A stretch of 64,000 nucleotides of DNA. Origin: Dasypus novemcinctus (taxonomy: Eukaryota > Chordata > Mammalia > Cingulata > Dasypodidae). The position numbers and the translations under genes are program-made. How positions within the stretch are numbered: the first letter of the stretch is position 1; each line of letters starts with the position of its first letter. Below the pieces are notes generated by a model, which was given only the letters and a program-made list of their open reading frames with translations, searched no databases and was not told where the DNA came from. The DNA is taken from contig NC_080675.1 in NCBI RefSeq assembly GCF_030445035.2, positions 62,512,544 to 62,576,543 of the forward strand, given 5' to 3'. Below are positions 33,261 through 44,756 of the stretch, piece by piece.

Positions 33261-36200
33261 GTAACAGTTCTTTCTAGAATCTTAAATTTGAAATGTTCCA
33301 TCCCATTTCCAAAATGCATTACAAGAATCCTTTCAATTTATCCCAAGCAAAACACTTCGAATTATAATTTCTTTTGTAATGGCTTGAAATTTATAGTGAA
33401 TTGAAATTGATGACAGATGTCAGTGCATGTAAAAGGTTCTCAGGGTACATTGAAGAAAAGAAACTTCCACGCATCCCCTCTAGTGAATGGGTTTCAAATT
33501 TTCAAAGTTGCCCCTAATGCAAGAGTTGTTTTCCTGGGGTCTGTTGACCTTTTAGGAGAACGTGAATGAATCCCAGGGATCCGTGAACTTCTGAAATTGT
33601 ATGCAAAAAAATTGAGGGTGCTTTCTTCTGGGGACAAGGGCTTTAACTTTCATCATGTTCTCAAGGGGCTTTGTGACTCAAGTTTGAGAACCACTCCCTA
33701 ATGACTATATTTTAAGTTGTTAAGTCACTTTTTTTTTAAGCTTAGAAGTAAATAATAATTTACTTCCAGAGACTAAAAGTTACTCAGCCGGTGCCACAGA
33801 GTTCTTATGTGGGAAAATGAATTCAGACCCATTTGGGATTCAGATTCCATGCCTGCCCCTCTCTATGGTGCTGCTTGATTTTAGTCACTGATGTCGGTGA
33901 GGTTGTCCTCTGATGGACACCATAGTGTCTTGAAATTACCACTCTTCTGTCTGTTGTAATAATCTCTGGGTCTCTATTGTTATCTAGCACAATGCCTGGC
34001 ATTTAACAAAATGTAATATGAAGTATTTTGAACTAAACAGCAGCTTCATCAGCTGCACCTCTTTCTCGGCAAATATCTAAACCTGGCTGACGCTTTTATC
34101 AACCACTTGCGCGAGCCCAACTGCTTCTCTGGGATCGTCCTTGTGGAGAGCCTGGTACAAGGTCCTCATCGAGGATGCCAGCAACAAGCTGTCCTGCAAC
34201 TTGTGCCAAGCGCTGCTATCGGTTCCTTAACTGAGGCTGGGCTCCACAGGGCGTCCCCCCACCCATCCCGTTTCCTCTTGCCCCTGGCCAGGAGGCTCCC
34301 TCGCAAAATCCCTCCCAGAACATCTCACCTCGCCCACGTGTTCAGGGTGAATGTGGGCATGCAGGTGGTATGGGTCCTGCCTTCACCCCTCCAGCCCACT
34401 CAGCCATCGCCCCCTTCCTGCCCTGGGGGCCCAGGATGTAGATAGTGTACAAAAGTTTCTAAATCCCTTCTTTTCTATGCACTTTTTTAATTTAAGAGGG
34501 TGGGGTCCCAGATGTGAACCCCCTCACAATAAAGTCTGTCAATGCTTGGGGGGGGGGGCGGTGTGTGGAAAAGCTGGGCTGAGTGTTACCTAGTTTACTT
34601 AGGATATAATTTTGAGGAATAATTTAATATATGATTTTGTAGTACTACTGTATTTTTGAGATTATTAAATTTCCTGCATTTCAGATTTCAGTACTTCACT
34701 ATCTTATTGGCAAATACTGGAAAAACTACTTAAAACGTTGAAGTTCTTTAGAACTCAAAAATTCATGATTTTGTAGTTACATGTAACTTTTTTTTCCCCA
34801 GTTCTTTTAACATAGTCAAGAGTCCAAGTCCTAAAAACAATACTAGTTACACAGATTACATATTAAAAATTAATATTAACCTGTCAGAAATGTTCACATC
34901 TTATTTTTCTACAAGTTTGCTAATAAGTCACATCTAGAGTTTACAAGTCAACCATCTTTGATAAGTGATTAATTTGAAACCCCTCAAAACAATAAAATAG
35001 GACTAGGTAAAGTATTGTGCGACTGTGATTAGTTGAATATCTATATATGTCATTAGAGGGGGAAATTAAGGAAAGGGCAGTCATCTTCCTGTATTTGTTT
35101 TAATAGTTATGAAAATAATTCACCATGTTTGTGAAAAGAAAACTTTATGGGCAAGCAGTTAAGAGAATTCTAAAGAATATACTTTAGCATAAATGGTATG
35201 CTAACATTTTAGCAAAGCAACTAGACTCAAATGGGATTAAGGCAACTATGTTTTATATCTTTGAAGGCTGGAATAGATTTTTAATTGCTTCATTAATCAT
35301 CACATTTGCTAAGGCTGATGGAATTATGATGTCCATTTCTTTTGCTTTACATAGTACTGGGCCAAGCTCTAAGTATTAAATTAAAAACTCACAAGTGTAG
35401 TGGGTGAGTAGACATGATTTTATTATTATATGCAAATTACTATAAAGAGAATGATTTGTGTTTGTTGATGTCAGAATTATTACTTTCCACATAAACTTAT
35501 TTATCCCTTAAATATTCACTGAGTATTTTCCTAGAACTTTAGGGCCACCGAGTTCAGTGTCTTTTATAGTAAAATCAGTCATTAACAGAGACGGCAAGTT
35601 TATGCAAATCCTTTGTATTTTAGTCAACCATTTTCATTATAAATAGCGTTTTTCCTTGGGTTAACTAAAGATTAAAATACTTGGTGTATTTTAGCAGTCA
35701 GGCAAAGTCTTTTCCAGAAACAAAAACATTAGAAATACTTTTTTAAAATTTTCTAGGAGGTACCAGGGTATAAACCCAGGCACTCAACCACTGAGCTCCA
35801 TCTGCTCTCCAATGAGAGTTCGTTTTTTTCGTTTGTTTTGTTTTTAGGAGATACGGGGGATTGAACCAGGGACCTCATGTGGGAAGCAGGTGCTCAACCA
35901 CTTGAGCTTCATCGTTCCCCTAGAAATGCTTTTGATGTGATGATTTCTATAACACAGGTGTTATTCTGGATTTTCAAATAATAGCAAAGCAGATTATTAC
36001 AAATGTAAACAGTTTTTTGTTCCCCACATTCACTTCCGTTTGGTAGGTGTTCACAATTTTAAATACTGTAAAGTTTCCAAAAATCTAGAAAAAAATCAAG
36101 CAACTCCTTAGCTTGGCTAGTCACTGGAATCATAGTTTATTCCCAGTAAACACTTATTTTGAAGTCCAAATCATATAAAGGCATAGTATCTATAAAGTTG

Positions 36201-39200
36201 GCTAAAGATATAGCCTAGAAAGTATAATGTGAGTACACCTTAGAAATTATAAAGCCAATGAAAAGTGTCAAGTTTATATTTTTCCCTTTTCAGTTCAATC
36301 TGATGAAAGCAAAATCTGGTTCTTTTCTTAGAAGCAATAATAATAACCAGCCTTTATTCCTAATAGTAGATTTCATATATGTGTGAGAGAGGATACATAT
36401 CTTCCACTTCTAATTTTATGTAATACTAATATTGTCTAACTTCATCTAATAATGCTGTATTTTTTAGATATACCATGATTGTGGGATCAGTTATTTTAGC
36501 ATTCAAAATTTCAAGGCATTGAGCTTAGTTATGCAGGGAATGTTAGAACTGGGAAGAACCCTTGAAATTATTCTAGTCCAACTGACTCACTTATAGATTA
36601 GGGAACATCATGCTCAGACTTGCCCAGTATTCTACACTAAGTGATTCTTTAGCTTTGGGGGATTACAAATCCCTTTGAGAATTTTATGAAAGCTGTAGAA
36701 TGAGTCTGTGTCATATACGTGCACTATGTGTACCCAACATTTTTCATACAGTTCTTAGTGGATAATGGAGCCCCTGCTTCATAACTACATGCTAGCTCGC
36801 TCAAGAAAGGGAATATACTAAAGTAAAATAATAATTTAGGAGTATTACTTTCCCAAAAATATAAGCAATTTTAAAGAAACACATTCTATGAAGCAACAAA
36901 GAACCAAAATGAAAAGAAAATTTAACAATGGAACTTTTACTAATTTAACATTTGGCACTCAGAGGAGATGAATAAAATTATGCAGTTAGGTTGCTTTGGG
37001 ATGTCTTGTCACAAACTTAACAGCTGAATGAATTAAATTCTCATTGAAAGAATTTTGAAACATGTATCTCTAATTTTTTTTTTCATATTTGAGCAAATGT
37101 GCTGTTTATTTTGTAATTATGACTTTTTTTTATTATGAAAGTAGAGGTGAAAATGCTTTTATTATGGGCAATGATGAACTGATTCTATGGATTAAGTAAT
37201 TATTTTATTTTATTGCCCCCCCCCCCCCCCGCTGCTTTTGCTTGCTGTCTGCTATCTGTGTCCATTTGTTGCATGTTTCTGTGTCTGCTTGTCTCCCTTT
37301 TTTGCATCATCTTGCTGTGCCAGCTCTCCACGGCTCTCCACAGGCATTGCTGGTCAACTCTCCATGAGCGTGGGCCAGCCTGCCTTCACAAGGAGGCCCT
37401 GGGACATGAATCCAGGGCCTCCCATATGGTAGACGGGAGCCCAATCGATTGAGCCACATCTGTTTCCCGGATTAAGTAATTTTAAATGTGGTTATTTCTT
37501 CCATATTTTAACTATTTACCTATATTAATTTGACATGGATATGAACAAATTGCTTTGTGTTTGGGATTCTGGTGAAAGAGTAATTATTGCATTTCCTAAT
37601 AGTACTTTGGAATTCTTTTCCATGTCAGTGTCTTGAGAGCTACCTCATTTTTATAAATAGTTTTATACTAGTATCATACTGAAGACTCTCAGTACTTCAA
37701 AATAGAAAACATTTCTTTTAAATAAAATATCCTTGGCTCTTATTTGGCTAGAAACTAAAAAGCAAACTGGCCACCCAACATTTGCATAGTTTCTGTGATG
37801 TATATTTCTCAGCTGACTCATTAAGAAAGGTTCTAAAAACTGAATTACATTTATGACTGAAACTACATTTACAGCTTTAGAAGTAAAGTTATTCTTATGA
37901 AATATTAAGAGGAAAGAAAAATATTTGTAATATTATCCAGGAGAGAAAACATACCTCTGATTTAGTAGAAAACTAGAAAGAGTCAAGGTTTTTTCTTTTA
38001 GGTTTTTTTTCCTATTATATATGTATGTCTTCTTGCTGTGCTTACTGTTACCTATAAAATTCGCTGTTCTTTTGTTGAGATAGCATGGGAGTAACATTAA
38101 AATAAACATTTAAAGAAGTGTAACCATGAACTGTGTGAGTCTTAGGCTATCTTTCTATACCTTCTTTTAGGTAAAACTGTGTTAAATATGACCTATAAGG
38201 CAGAATGTTTTTTCCCTTTTTATTTTAGGAAAGATTGTTTATCAATGAGGAAAATGTGAATGAGTTTCTGGATGAGGTCCTGGCCACTCGGTGCAGACAG
38301 ACAACCTCTCAAACCCCACCATTAATTGAGGTTCTTCAGGTTACTGATAGTAAGATTCAAATTCATGCAAAGGTAAGGGATTTGGTGGGTTTTATAGAGG
38401 AGTGACTCAGGACATGTTAAAGCCTAAGAAATAACTTGATTTTTAATGTCATAACTTTGAACAAAATGAACATAATGGCACGGGAAGAGCAATGATGACA
38501 GGAGGAAGGACTGTGTGTGTCTGCTAGGTGCTGAGCACTATGCTATTCATTTTCACAAGTTATTTACTTCTGAAATAACCCTGCATTGAGGAACAGAGAG
38601 AAACTAGTATTTGGGAAGTTTGAGTACTAGTTCACAAATACAAGTCTTTTTTGACTGTACATCACATAGTTTATTCATTCTTTCTAGTTGAACCTTAGGT
38701 TTAGTCATTTTTATATTCAGTATTGGACTCATTAAAAATAATTTAGGTAACTAGCACAATTAATTGATTTATGAACTAGGATGGAGAGAGGTGACTCTAA
38801 ATCATTGCAGAAACTCGAGAAAATTAAATTCAAGAATGCAGTTATAAAAATGATTACTGTTAGGTCAGGTCATAAAGGGCTTTGTAGGCCATGTTAAAAA
38901 GCTTGGATTATTTTATCCTGAAGAGGTGAGGAGTCATGGAAAGGATTTAGGCAAAGACTTAATGCTAGAATAGCATTGTTAAAAAGTGACTTTGATATAT
39001 GCTACTAGAAATAAAAATTAAAAATAAAGTCCATAGAACTGTACAACACAAAAAATGAACCCTAAGTTAAACCGTGGACAATAGAACAGTTATAAAATGG
39101 TGCTTTCATCAATTTGTAACAAATGCATCACACCAATGCAAGGCGTTAATAGTAGGGTGGTATATAGGAATCCTGTATTTTATGCATGACTGTTCTGTAA

Positions 39201-39924
39201 AGCCACAACTTCTCTGTTAAAAAAAAGAAAAAGTGACATTGACAGCACTTGGAGGATGCTTTTAAGGGGGAAAAACTTGAAGCGGATCTGCAGGTCTGCT
39301 AGGGTTATGCCCTCACAACTTACCTCTAGAAGATACTACAGTTTAATTTCCGATTTGTTTCAAAGAACAATTAACTTGTTGTTTCTTCTGACACAGTTGC
39401 AAGAATGTAACTATGATCAGCTTCATAAAAGAGTCAATGAAAGAAGTCATCTGAACGGAAAAGAAAATATAGAACACCTAACTACAGTTACAACTGATAT
39501 TGTACAAGAACATACACTTGGAAATGCTAGACCTTCTGATTCATCTGTAATAGATAAAGCGCTAGAAACAGACAGTTGTGATTCAGTTGCATCCTTGCAA
39601 CAAGAGTTTCTTGATGTTTCTCAAGTGCTATTTGGAAAATCTCAGCAACCTGATTCAATAATGGAACCTGAACTTATAAAAAAAGAAAGTGCTGTTTACT
39701 CAGATGAAGAAAAACAGAATTTAAAAGAACCAGTATTAACTGAAGAGAAAGAATTAGAAGATCACCTATCTTCATTAGTGAACAAAACTACAGTTCAGAA
39801 TCGACCTGCTTTTGAAAGCATAAAAGAAACCAATATGCAGGATGGTAGTATACAGATTATTAATGATCACGTGACTCGTTGTGCATTCAGTTTTCAGAAT
39901 TCTTTGCTGTATGACTTGGATTAA
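31404..39924 (+). CDS. DNAAF2: DNAAF2 (kintoun), axonemal dynein assembly factor, complete
   Basis: This encodes the cytoplasmic PIH-domain co-chaperone that works with HSP70/HSP90 machinery to pre-assemble axonemal dynein arms for motile cilia and sperm tails. In human, loss causes primary ciliary dyskinesia. Exons 31404-33260, 38229-38372 and 39397-39924 are all in phase 0 and give 842 codons (human 837). The ATG at 31404 begins MAKASVSSSLEDLDLSG, matching the family start. The frame is open farther upstream, but only from a non-ATG codon. Residues about 40-250 form the PIH1 region (EFRRMFSEYAEELTDPENRR, LDATALEAVEKQFGVKLDRR). A CS-like block follows (ELVITIELPLLRSAEQAALE), then a GC-rich, poorly conserved linker, then LTLLIQVPQIQPQSLQGDLS. 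The C terminus is CAFSFQNSLLYDLD. No frameshift or premature stop is seen. Confidence 0.97.
33530..33705. mobile_element. hAT-like MITE fragment in DNAAF2 intron 1
   Basis: gggtctgttgaccttttagg and gactcaagtttgagaaccac match an old mammalian MITE with an inverted-repeat end. Confidence 0.45.
34038..34545 (+). pseudogene. Possible processed pseudogene fragment in DNAAF2 intron 1
   Basis: This is a GC-rich island inside an AT-rich intron, with coding-like sequence at its left end that breaks frame several times, then a 3'-UTR-like stretch ending in caataaag. One frame reads LADAFINHLREPNCFSGIVL. The pattern suggests a 5'-truncated retrocopy of an mRNA. I do not recognise the parent gene, and no clean poly(A) tail is left; a G-run follows instead. 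Confidence 0.4.
34546..35729. other. DNAAF2 intron 1, unassigned
   Basis: AT-rich intron starting with a short G-run. I see no exon or nameable repeat. Confidence 0.5.
35730..35935 (-). mobile_element. Dimeric tRNA-Ala-like SINE, minus
   Basis: Antisense units at about 35755-35813 (left one shortened) and 35845-35919. tagaaatactttt and tagaaatgctttt flank the pair. Confidence 0.78.
36510..36640 (-). mobile_element. MIR-related fragment
   Basis: agaactgggaagaacccttg followed by ctagtccaactgactcac resembles a mammal-wide MIR-type repeat. Confidence 0.4.
37189..37481 (-). mobile_element. DAS-type SINE, short-body form, minus
   Basis: ggattaagtaatt flanks it at 37189-37201 and 37469-37481. A poly(C) run marks the tail. 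The head has a tRNA-like B box (gaatccagggcctccc side). Confidence 0.9.
37482..38228. other. DNAAF2 intron 1, 3' part
   Basis: AT-rich with no recognised repeat; it ends in the exon 2 acceptor. Confidence 0.55.
38229..38372 (+). CDS. DNAAF2: DNAAF2 coding exon 2
   Basis: The exon holds 48 codons between acceptor tttag and donor gtaagg. It encodes ERLFINEENVNEFLDEVLAT and ends LQVTDSKIQIHAK. Confidence 0.95.
38495..38640 (-). mobile_element. MIR fragment, antisense, in DNAAF2 intron 2
   Basis: gctaggtgctgagcactatg and gaggaacagagagaaact match antisense MIR order. Confidence 0.45.
38830..38990 (-). mobile_element. L2 fragment, antisense, in DNAAF2 intron 2
   Basis: agggctttgtaggccatgtt and agcttggattattttatcc are typical antisense L2 blocks. 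Confidence 0.55.
39000..39232 (+). mobile_element. L1-type 3' end fragment, plus
   Basis: It resembles the 3' ends at 26650 and 23661 (tttgtaacaaatgcatcac, ggtatataggaatcctg) and ends A-rich. Confidence 0.5.
39397..39924 (+). CDS. DNAAF2: DNAAF2 coding exon 3
   Basis: It follows acceptor cacag and encodes 175 residues from LQECNYDQLHKRVNERSH to the conserved end NSLLYDLD and a TAA stop. The reading frame is also open upstream of the acceptor; that part is intron. Confidence 0.95.
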   Translation: MQECNYDQLHKRVNERSHLNGKENIEHLTTVTTDIVQEHTLGNARPSDSSVIDKALETDSCDSVASLQQEFLDVSQVLFGKSQQPDSIMEPELIKKESAVYSDEEKQNLKEPVLTEEKELEDHLSSLVNKTTVQNRPAFESIKETNMQDGSIQIINDHVTRCAFSFQNSLLYDLD

Positions 39925-39952
39925 TTCTATATAATTTTGGAATTGAAAGAGT

Positions 39953-39958
39953 AATAAA
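39953..39958 (+). terminator. DNAAF2 polyadenylation signal AATAAA
   Basis: A canonical hexamer lies about 30 bases after the stop. A second one at 40204-40209 could give a longer 3' UTR. Confidence 0.5.
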
Positions 39959-41335
39959 AAAAAATGTTAGGGCCTAAAATAGATGGTTATCGTAAAACTA
40001 AAGCTACTTAGGAAAGTATAAAATTGAAATTTGCATATTTTATTCTAATGGAGATACTGCCGTTTTTTTTCCCCTCTAGAAAATTTAAACAAATTTTCCT
40101 TAATTATTGAGATCAGTTTTGTGATTTATCTGTTTTTTTCTTATGGAGAGTTAAATATTTCATTCAACCTGTATAAATTTGTTTTTTTGTTAACCACTAT
40201 TTTAATAAAGTCTCAAAATAGTCACTAAGCTATAGTGCTGTTACAAAATAAGAATTCTTGAGACTGCAATTAGAAATATGAGTGGAGGTGGGGGAACAGG
40301 TAGAATCTCAAAATTATTCCTTTCTAAGTCTCGACAGAATATATTTATGCTTGAAATTGAGCTTCTTAAGAGGGGAAAGAACTTTACTAACCAATATTAA
40401 TGATCTAAATTACAATGCAAATACATCTAGTGAAATTTAATATTTTTACTTCAGTGCTGTATTTCATGCTTCTCATATCTGTCATACAAATGATGTATAC
40501 ATATGTTAGAGGTTAAGCACTTTAAGTTTCCTTTGGTTTTATAGAAGACATTAAATAATTTTAGAATATGACAGTTAAAAAACCTGACGAATTGCCTCAA
40601 GGGAAATTTTTCATTGTATTACATGAAAACAAACAAAAACTAGTGTTTTCTAATCCATTTCTTTGTAACACCTAAAGGGTAGACAATGAGTATCTTAGCA
40701 GAGGCTAAATTGAGTAATTAGTTTTGTGGAACAGTAATTTTGTATGGCCAGGAGAAAATTCTAACAGATTTTTTCTAACAAAAATTTATAAAATTGCATG
40801 AAAAAAAATGTAGAAAGGAAAATATTTGTTGATCTGATTCTAACCCTGATGCCATGAATTCATCTATATCAACTTCAGAAACAGCTACTAATTCAGATCT
40901 CTGGCTTTAGCTCAGTCCTGGAAATTACCTAATTTCATTAGTCCTTTAATGGAGGCTGTTGGATCAGAGTACCAAAAAATGGTACAAACCTGGACTCAGC
41001 CTTATTTACATTTATAATCCCCAGGTATAATCTGGAACCAGAATGGACTGTGAGGATAATGTGAAGGTAGGTCATAAAGCAAGTGAACTATTTGCTTCAC
41101 TTTGGACAGTCATATGCATTTTCCAACCACAATAAGAATTTTAAGTTAATGCAAAAATTCAGACTGTCCATTTAATAATTTTCTTAGATTTACATGGCTG
41201 CACAGAAATTAGTCTTAAAGGAAACTTGTATAAACTTCTACATTAAGTATGAAGGAAACTTTAAACCTGTTTCCTATTATTTACTATTTGTCCTTTTAAA
41301 GCATTTTTCTGTTAAACTAAAACTGGCCCTAACTT

Positions 41336-41369
41336 TGTGTGATACAAAGTCCAAACTTTGTATCATACA
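41336..41369. repeat. Near-perfect hairpin
   Basis: Arms tgtgtgatacaaagt and actttgtatcataca pair at 14 of 15 positions (10 inner pairs perfect) around a ccaa loop. Confidence 0.75.
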
Positions 41370-42019
41370 GAGTCTGAACTTTGAATCATTTCTGGCTTTC
41401 AAAAACAAATTAGGCTGCATTTTCCTTACATAGCAACTTTTTATTGCTCGTTACGGATGCTTCATTAATTTGAAAGCCAAATTGTTTCTCCCAAAGGGGA
41501 AGTATTGTTATGTACTGAATTTTATTTCAAACTTAATTATACAATGTACACATACTAAATATTAAGATGTAATTTTAACTTAAAGAATTTCCAGAATACC
41601 TTTACTTAATTTTGGTGTAAATAAATAAAATTTATTCTGCAAAATGATTAGGAATCTTTTTATGCAAAAATGAGTATTTTATTTTGGCAGCATTAAAAAA
41701 AATCAAATCCACTGTATTTCTACATTGAAGTGGAAACCATGTTTAAACTTTCTTACCAAATACATTCCCAAAAAAGTGTGTTCTATGAGAGTTCCAAAGC
41801 ACAGGTAAATTTTAACACAATTGTATAGGAATACTGAAAATGACTGTTTTGACAGGGTGTTTAACAAACATAACGTGAAAATTATAAAACCAGTGAAGCA
41901 ATGCCATCCAAATAACTGTCAAGAGTGAAACTGGGCTTGTAATACTTTTTACTGCTGTGATAATTAGAAATTTTGCTGTATTTAAAATAAATTAAATCCC
42001 CTAATCATTTATAACCCCC

Positions 42020-42440
42020 TAATCATGACCCTTCTACTTTTTACTTGACCTTAATTTTCAGAGACTTAAAGCCTCTGGATTGTTCCTATGCTGGCTGAGC
42101 CCTGAAACCCAGCAGGTATGCAGTCAACTCCCACTCCCAAGTGGTGGGCCTGCCCTGGACAACTAACAAAACGATGATGATGGACCGGCCCCATCCCAAA
42201 AGCAAGAGTACCTTCAACTGCAAGCAAAACAATTCCACTCCTCTATCCCTTAATATCTAAGTCCCTTCTTAGCCTGAAGCAGGGTATCGTCCCAAGTCCC
42301 TCAAGATTGAGGATCAAAAATAAGGGGGAAGTGTAACTGCTGACTAAAGCAGATTTACTGTTACTGTAGTTATCTTGTGTTAACTGAGTGAAATTTGTAA
42401 CATGTGATATAAAAAAATAATTAAAAAAAAAATCTGAAAA
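42020..42440 (+). mobile_element. L1-type 3' region fragment, plus
   Basis: tgctggctgagccctgaaac, acgatgatgatggaccgg and caagattgaggatcaaaaa parallel the order of blocks in 25690-25960, at higher divergence. Confidence 0.55.
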
Positions 42441-42789
42441 AAAAGTTTTGAATGTGGAAAAGTGTAACAAAGTTCCAGATAAAAAGATAGATGCAATTTA
42501 ATAAGAGTTCTTGTTCTCTCTTATCAATTAACAATAATACCTTTAGCAGATAAAGGCTGAGCTTTAAAGTGCAACCCCCAAAATGAAAACTTGTTTGAAA
42601 TCTTAATAATCAGATATAACTGGAAATGATTACTACTATATTTGGACACCCGTTACCTGATTGTTTTTATTTTTGTTGTTGTATTAAAGCAGAAACCAGT
42701 TCCTAAACCCTTCTATTCAGTTGTATGTCCTGTGTGGGCAAATATCAAAAACAGAAGACTGCCATTTTTGCTTTCGTAATTATGATTTT

Positions 42790-44136
42790 TCACTGCAGCC
42801 TTCTATAACTTTTACAGAGTTCATGGTCCCTAATATCTCCCCACCCTCCATTTTTCCTAGGTGGGGAAGCGGCTGCCATAATAAGTTTCTCACTGATTAT
42901 TAGAGTTTCTGGAAACATGTACTGTTTGTTATTATTTAAGAGTGTCTCAATTTGGGCACTCTGGGTGGAAGGTCTACAGGTTTTCTTGTGGTGCATACCA
43001 CAGTCCCCAGCGTGAAAAATCCTAGGAACTCGAGGAACTAGCACTTTCCAGAATTTTGGAAGACAAGATACAGTCAAATATTGAAGAGTCCAGTCCCAGT
43101 TATAATCATCATAAGTACAGAAAGTGTCTGTGCACTTAATTAGCTTCTGATATACATCCCGAGTCAAGGCTAGACCCATATTGTGCTCTGTCGATTTCCA
43201 AGTTTTCACATCTACCTTGTCAGCAATGCCATAGAAACTGGAACTGGTAATATAGGTTCCCAAGGAGAGGACATCACACTCAGGACACTCACGCTGCTTC
43301 AATTTCCACATCTTTTTGAAGACATGGTAAAAGTCTGGAGCTAAGTAGTGATCCTCCTCTAAGAAAAGTATAAGGCCAGCATAGTCTTGAAGAATCTTAA
43401 CCCTTTCCCATACGAAATGTAGCTTCCACCACCAGTGGTGTTTGGTTTGGGAGAACTTGGCCTCTCTATAATGGCCGAAGGAGTCGGGATACTCAGCGTT
43501 AATGCACCCCATCTTCAAAGCTGCATTCTTCTCCAGGTCTCTGGGGCAATCTCTGGGGTCGCTGCCCGGAAATTCGTTAGGGTACAACTGAATACTGAAA
43601 GGAAAGAAGACCTGCAGAACGGGGCAGAAATCCACCTCAGCGATCAGCTGATTGATCTCTGGTGACCAGAAGTCGTGGCTAAAGATGACGAGAACGTTGT
43701 CAATGTCCTGGGCTTTTCGCAGTGAATCCAGCAGAAGACTGAGGTATTCAGGCCGATTATGCACCTGGACGACCAGCACTAGCTCCCGGGGGGCCCAGGA
43801 GCCAGCCTTATCTACATTTCTCAGCATCTGGTCAAAGTTCAGCTGGTATACCAGCGACCTGTACCGCAGCGTCAGGTTGTCCGCCTCCGGTTGCGGAGCA
43901 GCCGGGACCAGCCGAGCCGCCGACTCGTTGGAGACCCTGCGGGTGCCCACAGACACCGCGGGGAGCACCCCGCCCCGGCCGCCTGCACCCCGCGCGGGCT
44001 CGGTGTCCTGCAGCAACGGCGGTGAGAGGGCCTCGTTTTTCCGTTGTCTCCCATTGCTGCTCCAGAGAACGAAGCCGCAGGCGGCCACCACGAGCGTCAG
44101 GATCAGTACCTTCCGCTTGTAGATGCGGAACCTCAT
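42790..44136 (-). CDS. MGAT2: MGAT2, alpha-1,6-mannosyl-glycoprotein N-acetylglucosaminyltransferase II
   Basis: This encodes the Golgi enzyme that adds GlcNAc from UDP-GlcNAc to the alpha-1,6 mannose arm, committing N-glycans to complex type (family GT16). The single-exon CDS of 448 residues (human 447) starts at the ATG whose first base is 44136 (MRFRIYKRKVLILTLVVAAC). In-frame codons continue upstream to a GTG but contain no ATG. Residues about 8-29 form the type II signal anchor, followed by a short stem. Sequons NES and NLT are visible in the stem and early luminal part. The catalytic core has the acidic motif LFLEEDHYLAPDFYHVFKKM, and cysteines CPECDVLSL and CLPKF are kept. It ends DIRDHELCKSYRRLQ with TGA at 42790-42792. 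It is tail-to-tail with DNAAF2 and divergent from RPL36AL. It looks intact and functional. Confidence 0.97.
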   Translation of the reverse strand: MRFRIYKRKVLILTLVVAACGFVLWSSNGRQRKNEALSPPLLQDTEPARGAGGRGGVLPAVSVGTRRVSNESAARLVPAAPQPEADNLTLRYRSLVYQLNFDQMLRNVDKAGSWAPRELVLVVQVHNRPEYLSLLLDSLRKAQDIDNVLVIFSHDFWSPEINQLIAEVDFCPVLQVFFPFSIQLYPNEFPGSDPRDCPRDLEKNAALKMGCINAEYPDSFGHYREAKFSQTKHHWWWKLHFVWERVKILQDYAGLILFLEEDHYLAPDFYHVFKKMWKLKQRECPECDVLSLGTYITSSSFYGIADKVDVKTWKSTEHNMGLALTRDVYQKLIKCTDTFCTYDDYNWDWTLQYLTVSCLPKFWKVLVPRVPRIFHAGDCGMHHKKTCRPSTQSAQIETLLNNNKQYMFPETLIISEKLIMAAASPPRKNGGWGDIRDHELCKSYRRLQ

Positions 44137-44756
44137 GGTCCCCAGGGCCGGGAACGAGGGCGGGCGCGGAAAGGAGCACACTGCTTCTGCACGGAAGGGG
44201 CGGGCGGGCGGCGGCGTCGCCTCGGCCTGTAGCAGTCGGAACTGGCCCCCGAGGCTGCCCTAGCTAACTCATCCCGGGGCTCGGGGGTCCTGGGGCCCGA
44301 AGGCTCTCAGTTCCCCCGCGTCACTCGGGATCCACACATCCTTGCCTGGCAGCTGCAGCTCGGGCAGCGGCTCTGCAGTTAGGAGCCGCGGCTTGGAGAC
44401 GCCTCGATCCTTTCCATTCAGCCCCACAGGTCCCGGAAGAATTCCCGCCGCGGCCGCACTGCACCCCAGCTTCGTTACCTGCGCCTCCAGCGGCCCTGCG
44501 TCCTTTGTGCTCTCATCCTTACACGGGCCCGGACGGCCCGGACTCAGCCGTGCAGCCCTGCCCCAGGCCGGCGGCAACCGTTCTGACAAGCCGCGACTGG
44601 CCCTCGCAGCGCCGCGGCCCCGCGGCCCAGAGCCCTTCGTCCTGCCCCCCTGGGCAGTTGGTTGGCGCTTCCCAGACACGTCGGAACCGCCTGGCCTTCG
44701 TTGCCTGCTGCCTATTGGCTCTCAGTACTGTCGCTCAGGCTCAGTTCCTGCTTCCG
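44137..44756. promoter_or_regulatory. Divergent CpG-rich promoter between MGAT2 and RPL36AL
   Basis: About 620 bp of CpG-dense sequence separates the MGAT2 start codon (minus) from the RPL36AL 5'TOP start (plus). Both genes must initiate here. An ETS-type CCGGAAG lies at 44433-44439 and an inverted CCAAT box at 44714-44718. The region also contains the MGAT2 5' UTR. Exact start sites cannot be placed from sequence alone. Confidence 0.75.
44714..44718 (-). promoter_or_regulatory. Inverted CCAAT box (ATTGG)
   Basis: ATTGG lies about 40 bp before the RPL36AL pyrimidine-rich start, a usual distance for an NF-Y site. It is a short motif, so chance occurrence is possible. Confidence 0.45.

Larger units (their letters stand above)
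39925..42019. other. Shared 3' flank of DNAAF2 and MGAT2
   Basis: AT-rich, containing both 3' UTRs of the convergent genes. Minus-strand AATAAA candidates for MGAT2 lie at 41521-41526, 41631-41636 and 41678-41683; I cannot choose between them. Confidence 0.5.

Noticed and set aside
39256-39396. Upstream extension of DNAAF2 exon 3
   Set aside because: The frame is open, but a cacag acceptor at 39396 and the family sequence place the exon start at 39397.
44137-44181. A longer MGAT2 start 15 codons upstream
   Set aside because: The upstream initiator would be GTG, not ATG, and the family start MRFRIYKRK is at 44136.
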